A DNA stretch of 5,662 nucleotides from contig JAHIJU010000160.1 of NCBI GenBank assembly GCA_018898235.1, positions 1 through 5,662 of the forward strand, given 5' to 3'. The notes under the pieces were generated by a model. It did not search any database. It saw only the letters and a program-made list of their open reading frames with translations, and was not told the DNA's origin. This stretch comes from Actinomycetota bacterium. Its GTDB lineage: Bacteria > Actinomycetota > Actinomycetes > Actinomycetales > Cellulomonadaceae. Positions 1-5,317 of this stretch are shown piece by piece; the stretch's first letter is position 1; every line of letters starts with the position of its first letter. The translations under genes were made by a program, and so were the position numbers.

Positions 1-1057
1 TGAGGTCGTGCGGGTTCGACGAGGCCGTCATGGCCTCCTCGTAGGTGATCTGACCGTCGCGGACCAGGGCGAACAGGTGCTGGTCGAAGGTCTGCATCTT
101 GTAGAAGTCGCCGTCCTTGATCAGGTCGAGCAGCGGCGGGGCGTTCATCGGGTCGAGGATCGCCTCCGCGGTCCGGCCCGTGTTGACCAGCACCTCGATG
201 GCCGGACAACGCCCGGCCCCGTCCGCCCGCCGGACCAGGCGCTGGGACACGATCCCGCGCAGCGCCTGCGACAGCTGGATACGGACCTGCTTCTGCTCGT
301 GCGGCGGGAAGAAGTCGACGATCCGGTTGATCGTCTCGGCCGCGTCGATCGTGTGCAGCGTCGAGAGCACCAGGTGGCCGGTCTCGGCCGCCGACAAGGC
401 CGCGCGCACCGTCTCCAGGTCGCGCATCTCGCCGACCATGATGACGTCCGGGTCCTGCCGCATGGCCGCCCGCAGCGCCACCTCGAAGTCGGCCGTGTCC
501 TGCCGCACCTCGCGCTGGGAGATGATCGCCTTCTTGTCGGAGTGCAGCACCTCGATCGGATCCTCGATCGTGACGATGTTGACTTCCCGATAGCTGTTGA
601 TCAGATCCACCATCGAGGCCATCGTCGTCGTCTTGCCCGATCCTGTCGGGCCCGTGACCAGCACCATCCCGCGCGGCTCCAGCGCCAGCTCACCCACCAC
701 CTCGGGGAGCCCCAGCTCGGCCAGCGACTTCGCGCCGATGGACACCACCCGGAACACCAGTCCGAAGGTGCCGCGCGCCTGGAACGCATTGACCCGGAAC
801 CGTCCGACCCCCGACAGGGAGTAGGCGAAGTCGGCCTCACGTCCGCGGCGGAACCCCTCGATCATGTCGTCCGGGATGACCTCCTCGAGCATCCGTTCGG
901 TGTCGACCGGGCGCAGCTCCGGCGCCTGCAACCGGCGCAACCGGCCGTCCACGCGCACCCGGGGCACCGAGCCGACCTTGCAGTGCAGATCCGACCCACC
1001 GGCGCTCACGAGAGCATGCAGCAGCGGGATGACGGACTGGGAAGGGCCGGCGCTCAC
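1..1057 (-). CDS. pilT: Type IV pilus retraction ATPase PilT (3' end cut by window edge)
   Basis: Cytoplasmic hexameric secretion-type ATPase that powers pilus retraction (twitching motility, surface sensing). Reading right to left from GTG at 1057, 352 codons are present before the window edge. Visible landmarks: N-terminal SAGGSDLHCKVG (typical PilT/GspE N-domain), Walker A GPTGSGKTTT at residues 136-145, the Asp-box stretch VNIVTIEDPIE after it, Walker B region DPDVIMVGEMRD at 202-213 with Glu210, and the His box STLHT with His235. The C-terminal part NAPPLLDLIKDGDFYKMQTFDQHL and the final TASSNPHDL fit the PilT/PilU end, so probably only some 10-20 residues are missing. The start is uncertain: GTG 1057 lacks a clear Shine-Dalgarno, but lies 7 bp after a FliA/WhiG-like -10, consistent with leaderless translation; GTG 1009 is the alternative. 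The gene follows the bL37 gene on the same strand but is separated from it by a strong hairpin. PilT and PilU cannot be told apart with certainty here. Confidence 0.93.
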   Translation of the reverse strand, partial: MSAGPSQSVIPLLHALVSAGGSDLHCKVGSVPRVRVDGRLRRLQAPELRPVDTERMLEEVIPDDMIEGFRRGREADFAYSLSGVGRFRVNAFQARGTFGLVFRVVSIGAKSLAELGLPEVVGELALEPRGMVLVTGPTGSGKTTTMASMVDLINSYREVNIVTIEDPIEVLHSDKKAIISQREVRQDTADFEVALRAAMRQDPDVIMVGEMRDLETVRAALSAAETGHLVLSTLHTIDAAETINRIVDFFPPHEQKQVRIQLSQALRGIVSQRLVRRADGAGRCPAIEVLVNTGRTAEAILDPMNAPPLLDLIKDGDFYKMQTFDQHLFALVRDGQITYEEAMTASSNPHDL

Positions 1058-1064
1058 GCCCTGC

Positions 1065-1093
1065 TCATCGACCGGACCCGGAGGCGACTTGAG
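1065..1093 (-). promoter_or_regulatory. Possible FliA/WhiG-family sigma promoter for pilT
   Basis: On the minus strand CTCAAG (CTCA at 1093-1090) is followed after 17 bases by GTCGATGA (1072-1065). Flagellar/sporulation-type sigma factors recognise TAAA/CTCA-like -35 and GCCGATAA/GCCGAA-like -10 elements about 15-17 bases apart; from memory, actinobacterial FliA promoters follow CTCA-N15-17-GCCGAA. The -35 and spacing match, and the -10 differs at two positions. Predicted initiation falls at or next to the GTG start at 1057. This is pattern recognition without a statistical score. Confidence 0.45.
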
Positions 1094-1113
1094 ACGTCCG
1101 GGGCCTTGACGGG

Positions 1114-1146
1114 GCAGGGGCCCTGCTCAGACGAGCGGGCCCCTGC
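1114..1146 (-). terminator. Strong hairpin, likely terminator of the sigR-rsrA-bL37 unit
   Basis: A perfect 10-bp outer stem (GCAGGGGCCC at 1114-1123 with its complement at 1137-1146) encloses a 4-bp inner stem GCTC/GAGC (1125-1128 and 1133-1136) around an AGAC loop, with T1124 as the only bulge. It begins 8 bp after the bL37 stop codon. No U-tract follows on the minus strand, which is common for GC-rich actinobacterial hairpin terminators. It separates bL37 from the pilT promoter region. Confidence 0.7.
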
Positions 1147-1154
1147 ACGGCGCG

Positions 1155-1229
1155 TCAGGCGTTGGGACGCTTGCCGTGGTTCGCGGCGTTGCCCTTGCGG
1201 GAACGGCGCTTGCGGCCTCGCTGGCTCAT
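1155..1229 (-). CDS. Large-subunit ribosomal protein bL37 (24 aa)
   Basis: A 24-residue, extremely basic peptide: it begins MSQRGRKRRSRK and ends ANHGKRPNA. The RGRK...RK...NHGKRPNA pattern is that of the actinobacterial ribosomal protein bL37, known from mycobacterial ribosome structures, which lies embedded in 50S rRNA. The start is well supported: AGGAGAC (1240-1234) sits 4 bases before the ATG. The gene is easily missed because it is below most length cut-offs. It lies 111 bp downstream of rsrA on the same strand and is followed directly by a hairpin. The gap to rsrA contains GACGAT at 1303-1298 after a GTGTGG, which might be a weak separate -10, so read-through from sigR-rsrA and an own promoter are both possible. 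The bL37 call rests on recognising the sequence pattern; no other family fits. Confidence 0.88.
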   Translation of the reverse strand: MSQRGRKRRSRKGNAANHGKRPNA

Positions 1230-1340
1230 GGGTGTCTCCTCGGATCGGGCAGGGCTGGACGCGCCGGCCCTCATCGGCCCGGCACGGACCGCCGACCATC
1301 GTCCCACACGTCGGCCGCCCGCCCGACGAGCGATCGCGGC

Positions 1341-1610
1341 TCAGTCCGCCGGCAGGGACGTGCGCAACACCGTGATCTGCTGCTGGATCCGCACCACGAG
1401 GGTGTCCGGCGCCTCCTGGGCGCAGCACCGGCGCAGCACCCGCTTGATCATCGCCTCGACGTCGTGCTCGGCGTGGCAACCCTCGCAGGTGGACAGGTGC
1501 TCCCTGATCCGCTCGGCCTGCGCGGCGGCCAGCTCGGCGTCCAGGTACTCCCACAGGTGCTCGAGCGCATCGTCGCACTCGCGCCCGCAGGGTTCGTCGA
1601 CGTCCTCCAT
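1341..1610 (-). CDS. rsrA: Zinc-binding anti-sigma factor RsrA (RshA-type, mycothiol/thiol redox sensor)
   Basis: An 89-residue cytoplasmic ZAS-type anti-sigma factor that holds SigR inactive when reduced and zinc-bound and releases it on disulfide stress. The core HxxxCxxC motif is His38-Cys42-Cys45 (EHLSTCEGC). Cys8 and Cys12 (PCGREC) correspond to the N-terminal cysteines, of which one is a zinc ligand and one forms the trigger disulfide in Streptomyces RsrA, and Cys62-Cys63 (RRCC) matches the conserved pair near the C-terminus. The Cys8-Cys12 spacing (three residues between) is shorter than the seven in S. coelicolor RsrA as I recall it. ATG 1610 is chosen over GTG 1613 because GGAGG (1622-1618) is 7 bases from the ATG but only 4 from the GTG. 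The ATG overlaps the sigR stop codon by one base (TGATG), implying translational coupling and stoichiometric production with its target sigma factor. Confidence 0.93.
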   Translation of the reverse strand: MEDVDEPCGRECDDALEHLWEYLDAELAAAQAERIREHLSTCEGCHAEHDVEAMIKRVLRRCCAQEAPDTLVVRIQQQITVLRTSLPAD

Positions 1611-2221
1611 CACTTCGCCTCCGGTCGGCTCGCCACCAGGCCCCGTTCCGCGGCGTAGTCGCGCAGCAGCTCACGCAGCTGCGCGCGCCCACGGTGCAAC
1701 CGCGACATCACGGTCCCGATCGGGGTGCCCATGATCTCGGCGATCTCCTTGTAGGCGAAGCCCTCCACATCGGCCAGGTACACCGCCATCCGGAAGTCCT
1801 CCGGGATGGAGGCCAGCGCCTGCTTCACATCGGAGTCGGGCAGCCGGTCGAGCGCCTCCGCCTCGGCCGAGCGCAGCCCCGTCGAGGTGTGCGACTCGGC
1901 CCGCGCGAGCTGCCAGTCCTCGACGTCCTCGGCGGCCGACTGCTGCGGCTCCCGCTGCTTCTTGCGGTAGGAGTTGATGTACGTGTTCGTGAGGATCCGG
2001 TACAGCCACGCCTTGAGGTTCGTGCCCGGCCGGTACTGGTGGAAGGCCGCGAAGGCCTTCGCGAACGTCTCCTGGACCAGGTCCTCGGCGTCGCTCGGGT
2101 TGCGGGTCATCCGCAGCGCAGCACCGTAGAGCTGGTCCACGTAGACCAGCGCCTCGGACTCGAACCGCTCCGCGCGCGTCCGGCTGTCCTCCGCCGGGGC
2201 ACGGTGGGTGTCTTCACTCAT
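1610..2221 (-). CDS. sigR: ECF sigma factor SigR/SigH (thiol-oxidative and heat stress)
   Basis: A 203-residue group IV sigma factor directing RNA polymerase to thioredoxin, mycothiol and protein quality-control genes under disulfide stress. Region 2 spans about residues 27-90 (NPSDAEDLVQETFAKAF, then GTNLKAWLYRILTNTYINSYRK, the strongly conserved SigR/SigH signature). Region 4 spans about 131-185, with the helix-turn-helix FAYKEIAEIMGTPIGTVMSRLHRGR. The conventional start is ATG 2221 (MSEDTHR). Its Shine-Dalgarno is poor (TAGG ten bases away), whereas an in-frame ATG at 2290 adds 23 residues (MSCAVAERPAITVV...) and sits where the SigR-type promoter is expected to initiate. Two isoforms are therefore possible, as in Streptomyces, where an extended unstable SigR' is made from the stress-induced promoter. 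It is the first gene of the sigR-rsrA-bL37 cluster and is divergent from the DoxX gene. Confidence 0.95.
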   Translation of the reverse strand: MSEDTHRAPAEDSRTRAERFESEALVYVDQLYGAALRMTRNPSDAEDLVQETFAKAFAAFHQYRPGTNLKAWLYRILTNTYINSYRKKQREPQQSAAEDVEDWQLARAESHTSTGLRSAEAEALDRLPDSDVKQALASIPEDFRMAVYLADVEGFAYKEIAEIMGTPIGTVMSRLHRGRAQLRELLRDYAAERGLVASRPEAK

Positions 2222-2298
2222 CGGCACGAAGCCTAGTGGGCCGTCCGGGACGACGGTGATCGCGGGCCGTTCGGCGACTGCGCAGCTCATGTCGGGGC

Positions 2299-2326
2299 AA
2301 CGTCCATCGGCCCGCACCGCATTCCC
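2299..2326 (-). promoter_or_regulatory. SigR/SigH-type autoregulatory promoter of sigR
   Basis: On the minus strand GGGAAT (2326-2321) is followed by CGTT (2302-2299). The spacer from GGAAT to GTT is 19 bases, in the range known for SigR/SigH promoters (GGGAAY-N18/19-GTT, with a C favoured before GTT). Eight bases after GTT comes an in-frame ATG at 2290-2288, so the transcript would start at or very near that codon. The position upstream of sigR and the motif match fit the positive autoregulation known for this sigma factor family. The in-frame ATG at 2317 lies inside the promoter and cannot be used by this transcript. Confidence 0.78.
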
Positions 2327-2339
2327 CGGCGCCGCGCAC

Positions 2340-2345
2340 TACCGT
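2340..2345 (+). promoter_or_regulatory. Possible -10 element for the DoxX-family gene
   Basis: TACCGT fits the actinobacterial TANNNT -10 pattern. It would give a leader of about 20 bases containing the AGGAGG ribosome binding site at 2361-2366. The 9-base context CTACCGTGG recurs upstream of hisN (5262-5270). No convincing -35 is visible. The element lies only 13 bp from the divergent sigR -35, so the two promoters could interfere. Confidence 0.35.
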
Positions 2346-2370
2346 GGAGAGCGGACCCCGAGGAGGAACC

Positions 2371-2889
2371 GTGCTGCTGCGTCGAATCGCCCGCCCCCTG
2401 TTCGCGACCTGGTTCGTCAACGAGGGACTGGACGCGGCGCTGCACCCGGTGCCGCACGTCCGGGTCGCACGCGACGGGATGACGGCGCTGATCACGCGGG
2501 TGCCCGAGCGCGTCCACGTGCCACCGGCCGTCACCGGTCTGACCGATGCCCAGCTCACGCTCGCGGTGCGCGCGCACGGCGCCGCGACCGCCGCCGCGGG
2601 TCTGGCCCTGGCCGCCGGACGCGCGCCACGCACCGCGGCCGCCGCCCTCGCACTGCTGGTGGCGCCGACGATCCTCACCTCGCTGCCGGCTCCGCGGCGC
2701 CAGCGAGGCTCCGCCGAGGAGGTCCGCGCCCGTCGGGATCGGCTCGTGAGGGCCCTGGCCTTCACCGGCGGGGCCGCGCTCACCGCCGCCGACTACGAGG
2801 GCCGCCCCGGCGTCAGCTGGCGGATCCGACAGGTCCGTGCCGCCCGGTCTGCCTCGGACGGCGGCGGCCCGCATCCCGAGCAGGGCTGA
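2371..2889 (+). CDS. DoxX-family membrane protein
   Basis: A 172-residue small integral membrane protein with DoxX-family features: N-terminal RPLFATWFVNEGLDAALHP (family pattern: first membrane helix, then a G-x-D-x2-x-HP-like turn), hydrophobic segments at about residues 61-82 and 86-106 ending in APTILTSLPAP, and a last helix LVRALAFTGGAALTAADYEG at about 125-143. The start is GTG 2371, with AGGAGG at 2361-2366; an in-frame GTG at 2344 is part of the putative -10 and lacks a binding site. DoxX proteins are linked in mycobacteria to thiol/oxidative stress through a complex with superoxide dismutase and a thiosulfate sulfurtransferase, but most members are uncharacterised, so no reaction is assigned. 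It is divergent from sigR and 19 bp upstream of aroA. The C-terminal tail (about 160-172) is Ser/Gly/Pro-rich and probably disordered. Confidence 0.75.
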   Translation: MLLRRIARPLFATWFVNEGLDAALHPVPHVRVARDGMTALITRVPERVHVPPAVTGLTDAQLTLAVRAHGAATAAAGLALAAGRAPRTAAAALALLVAPTILTSLPAPRRQRGSAEEVRARRDRLVRALAFTGGAALTAADYEGRPGVSWRIRQVRAARSASDGGGPHPEQG

Positions 2890-2894
2890 ACCGG

Positions 2895-2900
2895 TAGCCT
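2895..2900 (+). promoter_or_regulatory. Possible -10 element for leaderless aroA transcription
   Basis: TAGCCT (pattern TANNNT) lies 8 bases before the GTG start of aroA, inside the 19-bp gap after the DoxX gene. Initiation about 7-9 bases after the -10 would put the first base at or just before the GTG, a leaderless arrangement common in actinobacteria. There is no clear Shine-Dalgarno before aroA (only CCAGG), which supports this reading. The -35 region would lie inside the DoxX coding end and is not recognisable. Confidence 0.4.
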
Positions 2901-2908
2901 CCAGGCCC

Positions 2909-4195
2909 GTGACCGACCACACCGCCTGGGCCGCACCCGTCGCCACCGCACCGCTGGACGCCCTGGTCCCGGTGCCGGGTTCCAAGTCGCTGTCGAACCG
3001 GTACCTCGTGCTCGCGGCACTGGCCGACGGTCCGAGCCGTCTGCGGGGCGTGCTCGCCAGCCGCGACACCCGGCTGATGGCCGGTGCGCTCGAGGCCCTC
3101 GGCTCCCGGGTGCAGCCGGACGGCGCCGACTGGGTGGTCGAGCCCGCGCCCGTGAGCGGCGGGGTCGGCGTGGACGTCGGGCTGGCCGGCACGGTCATGC
3201 GCTTCGTCCCCCCGCTCGCGGCGCTGGCCGACGGCCCCGTCCGGTTCGACGGCGACCCCGAGGCGTACGCCCGTCCGGTCGGCCCCCTGCTGGACGCGCT
3301 CCGGGCGCTCGGGGTGCGGGTCGAGGACCGCCGGCATGCCGGTCGGCTGCCGTTCACCGTGCACGGGCACGGCGAGGTGACCGGCGGCCAGGTGGACGTC
3401 GACGCCTCCGGCTCCAGCCAGTTCGTGTCGGGGCTGCTGCTGTCGGCCGCCCGGTACCGCGGCGGGCTCACCGTGCGCCACACCGGGCCCACGCTCCCGT
3501 CGTTGCCGCACATCGAGATGACCGTGGCCGCGCTGCGTGGCGCCGGTGCTGTGGTGGACGACTCGCGGCCGGGCATCTGGTCGGTCGAGCCGGGCCCGAT
3601 CGCCGGGCGAGACGTGCGGGTCGAGCCCGATCTGTCGAACGCGGCCCCCTTCCTGGCGGCGGCTCTCGTCGTCGGGGGGCAGGTACGGGTTCCCGGCTGG
3701 CCCGCGCGCACGACGCAGCCGGGCGCCCTGCTGCCGGACATCCTCACCTCGATGGGTGGCAGCGTCGAGCTGGTCGGGGACGTGCTCACGGTGCGGGGCA
3801 CCGGGTCCGTGCACGGGGTCGACCTCGACCTGAGGGCCGCCGGCGAGCTGGCCCCCACGCTGGCCGCGCTGTCCTGCCTGGCGGACTCCCCCACCCGGCT
3901 GCGCGGCATCGCCCACCTGCGCGGGCACGAGACCGATCGGCTCGCGGCCCTCACCACCGAGATCACCCGGCTGGGCGGCCAGGTCGAGCAGACCTCGGAC
4001 GGTCTGGTGATCACCCCGCGGCCCCTGCACGGTGGGCTGTGGCACACGTACGCCGACCACCGGATGGCCACGGCGGGCGCCCTGATCGGCCTGGTCGTGC
4101 CGAAGGCCCAGGTGCAGGACGTGGCGACCACGGCCAAGACCCTGCCGGACTTCGTCGGGCTGTGGACCGCGATGCTCGACACCGGGGTGCAGTGA
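2909..4195 (+). CDS. aroA: 3-phosphoshikimate 1-carboxyvinyltransferase (EPSP synthase)
   Basis: Cytoplasmic enzyme of the shikimate pathway that transfers the enolpyruvyl group of phosphoenolpyruvate to shikimate 3-phosphate on the way to chorismate; it is the glyphosate target. The 428 residues are the usual length. Motifs: PGSKSLSNR at 23-31 (Lys26, Ser27, Arg31 bind substrate), GLAGTVMRF at 91-99 (the PEP loop, where E. coli has LGNAGTAMRPL), DASGSSQFVSGLLL at 165-178, GELAPT at 312-317 with Glu313 where E. coli has Asp313, RGHETDR at 338-344 and YADHRMA at 381-387. As I recall them, mycobacterial AroA proteins have the same substitutions, so they mark the lineage and not a damaged enzyme. 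The start is GTG 2909; the frame stays open further upstream (to 2837) but that part overlaps the DoxX gene and does not resemble AroA. Its stop overlaps the rsgA start. Confidence 0.96.
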   Translation: MTDHTAWAAPVATAPLDALVPVPGSKSLSNRYLVLAALADGPSRLRGVLASRDTRLMAGALEALGSRVQPDGADWVVEPAPVSGGVGVDVGLAGTVMRFVPPLAALADGPVRFDGDPEAYARPVGPLLDALRALGVRVEDRRHAGRLPFTVHGHGEVTGGQVDVDASGSSQFVSGLLLSAARYRGGLTVRHTGPTLPSLPHIEMTVAALRGAGAVVDDSRPGIWSVEPGPIAGRDVRVEPDLSNAAPFLAAALVVGGQVRVPGWPARTTQPGALLPDILTSMGGSVELVGDVLTVRGTGSVHGVDLDLRAAGELAPTLAALSCLADSPTRLRGIAHLRGHETDRLAALTTEITRLGGQVEQTSDGLVITPRPLHGGLWHTYADHRMATAGALIGLVVPKAQVQDVATTAKTLPDFVGLWTAMLDTGVQ

Positions 4196-5232
4196 CCCCC
4201 CGCACCTACGACGAACGGGACGTCCACCTGCGCCCCGGACGTGGGTCGCGCCCGCGGACCAAGCAGCGCCCGGCGCACGCCGACGCCGTCCGGGCGTTCG
4301 TGGTCGCGGTCGACCGCGGGCGCTACCACGTGCTGGTCGACACCCAGCCGGTGACCGCCATGAAGGCGCGCGAACTGGGACGCCAGTCGGTGGTCCCGGG
4401 CGATCTCGTCGACCTCGTCGGTGACACGAGCGGCGCGACCGGGTCGCTGGCGCGGATCGTGCGGATCGCGCCGCGGCGCACCGTCCTGCGACGCACCGCG
4501 GACGACGTCGACCCCGTCGAACGGGTCGTCGTGGCCAACGCCGACCGGCTCGTCGTGGTGACCGCGCTGGCCGAGCCGGAGCCGCGCACCCGGATGATCG
4601 ACCGGGCGGTCGTCGCCGCGTACGACGCGGGGATGAGCGTGCTGCTCGCCCTCACCAAGGCCGATCTGGCGGATCCCGGGCCGCTGCGTCGGCTCTATGA
4701 ACCGACCGGGGTCGATGTGGTCGTCACCCGACGCGGTCCGGAGCACCAGATCCACGGCCTCGAGGAGCTGCGCAGCGCCCTGACCGGCCAGGTGTCCGTG
4801 CTCATGGGGCACTCGGGCGTCGGCAAGTCCACGCTGGTCAACGCCTTGGTCCCGGACGCCGACCGGGCGACGGGCCGGGTCAACGATGTGACGGGTCGCG
4901 GTCGGCACACGTCGAGCTCGGCGATCGCGCTGCGGGTGCCGGGCATGGCCGCGGCCACGTGGGTGATCGACACGCCCGGCGTGCGCTCGTTCGGGCTCGC
5001 GCACGTCGAACCCGATCACGTGCTCGCCGCGTTCTCGGACCTCGCCACCGAGGCCGAACGGTGCCCCCGCGGGTGCACCCACACCCCGGAGTCCCCCGAC
5101 TGCGCACTCGACGAGTGGGTGGCCGCGGCGCCCGACGAGACCACGACCGCCGCACGCGCCGCTCGGCTCGCCTCCTTCCGCCGCCTGCTCGCCAGCCGGA
5201 GCGGCACGCTGGACGCCGAACCGCGTCCCTGA
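4192..5232 (+). CDS. rsgA: Ribosome small-subunit biogenesis GTPase RsgA (circularly permuted)
   Basis: A 346-residue GTPase that binds the 30S subunit in late maturation. The N-terminal OB-fold covers about residues 30-110, preceded by an Arg-rich tail (RPGRGSRPRTKQRP). The G motifs come in permuted order, the hallmark of the family: G4 TKAD at 155-158, then G1 GHSGVGKST at 206-214, the G2 loop GRGRHTS around Thr240, and G3 DTPG at 260-263. A C-terminal zinc knuckle follows: Cys291, Cys295, His297 and Cys304 (CPRGCTH...C). The GTG start at 4192 overlaps the aroA stop (GTGA), giving tight translational coupling; the open frame runs further upstream inside aroA without family similarity. G4 is TKAD where many homologues have NKxD, which is common in actinobacterial members. 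Codons 257-289 are repeated exactly at the right end of the window; this copy is the native one because it fits the protein throughout. Confidence 0.95.
   Translation: MTPRTYDERDVHLRPGRGSRPRTKQRPAHADAVRAFVVAVDRGRYHVLVDTQPVTAMKARELGRQSVVPGDLVDLVGDTSGATGSLARIVRIAPRRTVLRRTADDVDPVERVVVANADRLVVVTALAEPEPRTRMIDRAVVAAYDAGMSVLLALTKADLADPGPLRRLYEPTGVDVVVTRRGPEHQIHGLEELRSALTGQVSVLMGHSGVGKSTLVNALVPDADRATGRVNDVTGRGRHTSSSAIALRVPGMAAATWVIDTPGVRSFGLAHVEPDHVLAAFSDLATEAERCPRGCTHTPESPDCALDEWVAAAPDETTTAARAARLASFRRLLASRSGTLDAEPRP
4960..5058 (+). repeat. 99-bp direct repeat, native copy within rsgA
   Basis: These 99 bases encode RsgA residues Trp257-Glu289 (WVIDTPGVRSF... to ...ATEAE) and match 5564-5662 base for base. 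The bases just before differ (G4959 versus C5563), so the left border is sharp. The first 12 bases (TGGGTGATCGAC) are also what hisN would encode at this point of its own motif. Confidence 0.97.
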
Positions 5233-5242
5233 TCAGCGACGC

Positions 5243-5261
5243 CGCCCGACCGGGTCGGGCG
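5243..5261 (+). other. Perfect hairpin between rsgA and hisN
   Basis: CGCCCGAC (5243-5250) and its exact complement GTCGGGCG (5254-5261) form an 8-bp stem with a 3-base CGG loop, 10 bp after the rsgA stop. No T-run follows. It could be a weak terminator for aroA-rsgA, or an operator-like palindrome, since it occupies the place of the spacer/-35 of the putative hisN promoter. The sequence does not decide between the two. Confidence 0.5.
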
Positions 5262-5262
5262 C

Positions 5263-5268
5263 TACCGT
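5263..5268 (+). promoter_or_regulatory. Possible -10 element for hisN
   Basis: TACCGT fits TANNNT and is embedded in CTACCGTGG, the same 9 bases found upstream of the DoxX gene. It would give a leader of about 40 bases with the GAAGGG binding site at 5305-5310. It begins one base after the hairpin ends. No -35 is recognisable. Confidence 0.35.
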
Positions 5269-5317
5269 GGCGGTGCGTGCGGCCCGCCGTGGGTCGCCGT
5301 CACCGAAGGGACGCCTG

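Noticed and set aside
91..98. AroA substitutions (GLAGTVMRF and Glu313) as glyphosate-resistance changes
   Set aside because: The positions 91-99 and 313 are residues of AroA (about 3179-3205 and 3845-3847 in the window). As recalled, mycobacterial AroA proteins carry the same residues, so they are lineage features and not evidence of selected resistance.
8..1375. 455-codon open frame on the plus strand opposite pilT and bL37
   Set aside because: It is rich in Arg, His, Asp and Leu with no motif and runs antisense through the conserved pilT motifs, the terminator hairpin and bL37. It is a shadow frame.
1608..1613. GTG at 1613 as the start of rsrA
   Set aside because: The GGAGG at 1622-1618 is too close (4 bases) to this GTG and ideally spaced (7 bases) to the ATG at 1610; the TGATG overlap with sigR is the usual coupling arrangement.
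1694..2236. 180-codon plus-strand open frame opposite sigR
   Set aside because: It is exactly antisense to the conserved sigma factor regions, has no ribosome binding site or family resemblance, and its low-complexity composition is typical of a shadow.
2290..2317. ATG at 2317 as the start of sigR (235 aa)
   Set aside because: It lies within the SigR-type promoter itself (between the -35 and -10), so the autoregulated transcript cannot contain it, and no ribosome binding site precedes it.
2361..2373. GGAAC at 2364-2368 as a plus-strand SigR promoter -35 for the DoxX gene
   Set aside because: It is part of the AGGAGG ribosome binding site and start region, and no GTT at the right spacing would place a start upstream of the gene.
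2287..5082. 931-codon open frame on the minus strand across the DoxX, aroA and rsgA genes
   Set aside because: It is antisense to three well-recognised genes, its composition is Arg/Pro/Ser/Gly-rich as expected of a GC-rich shadow frame, and it shows no domain. GC-rich actinobacterial DNA rarely has stops in such frames.
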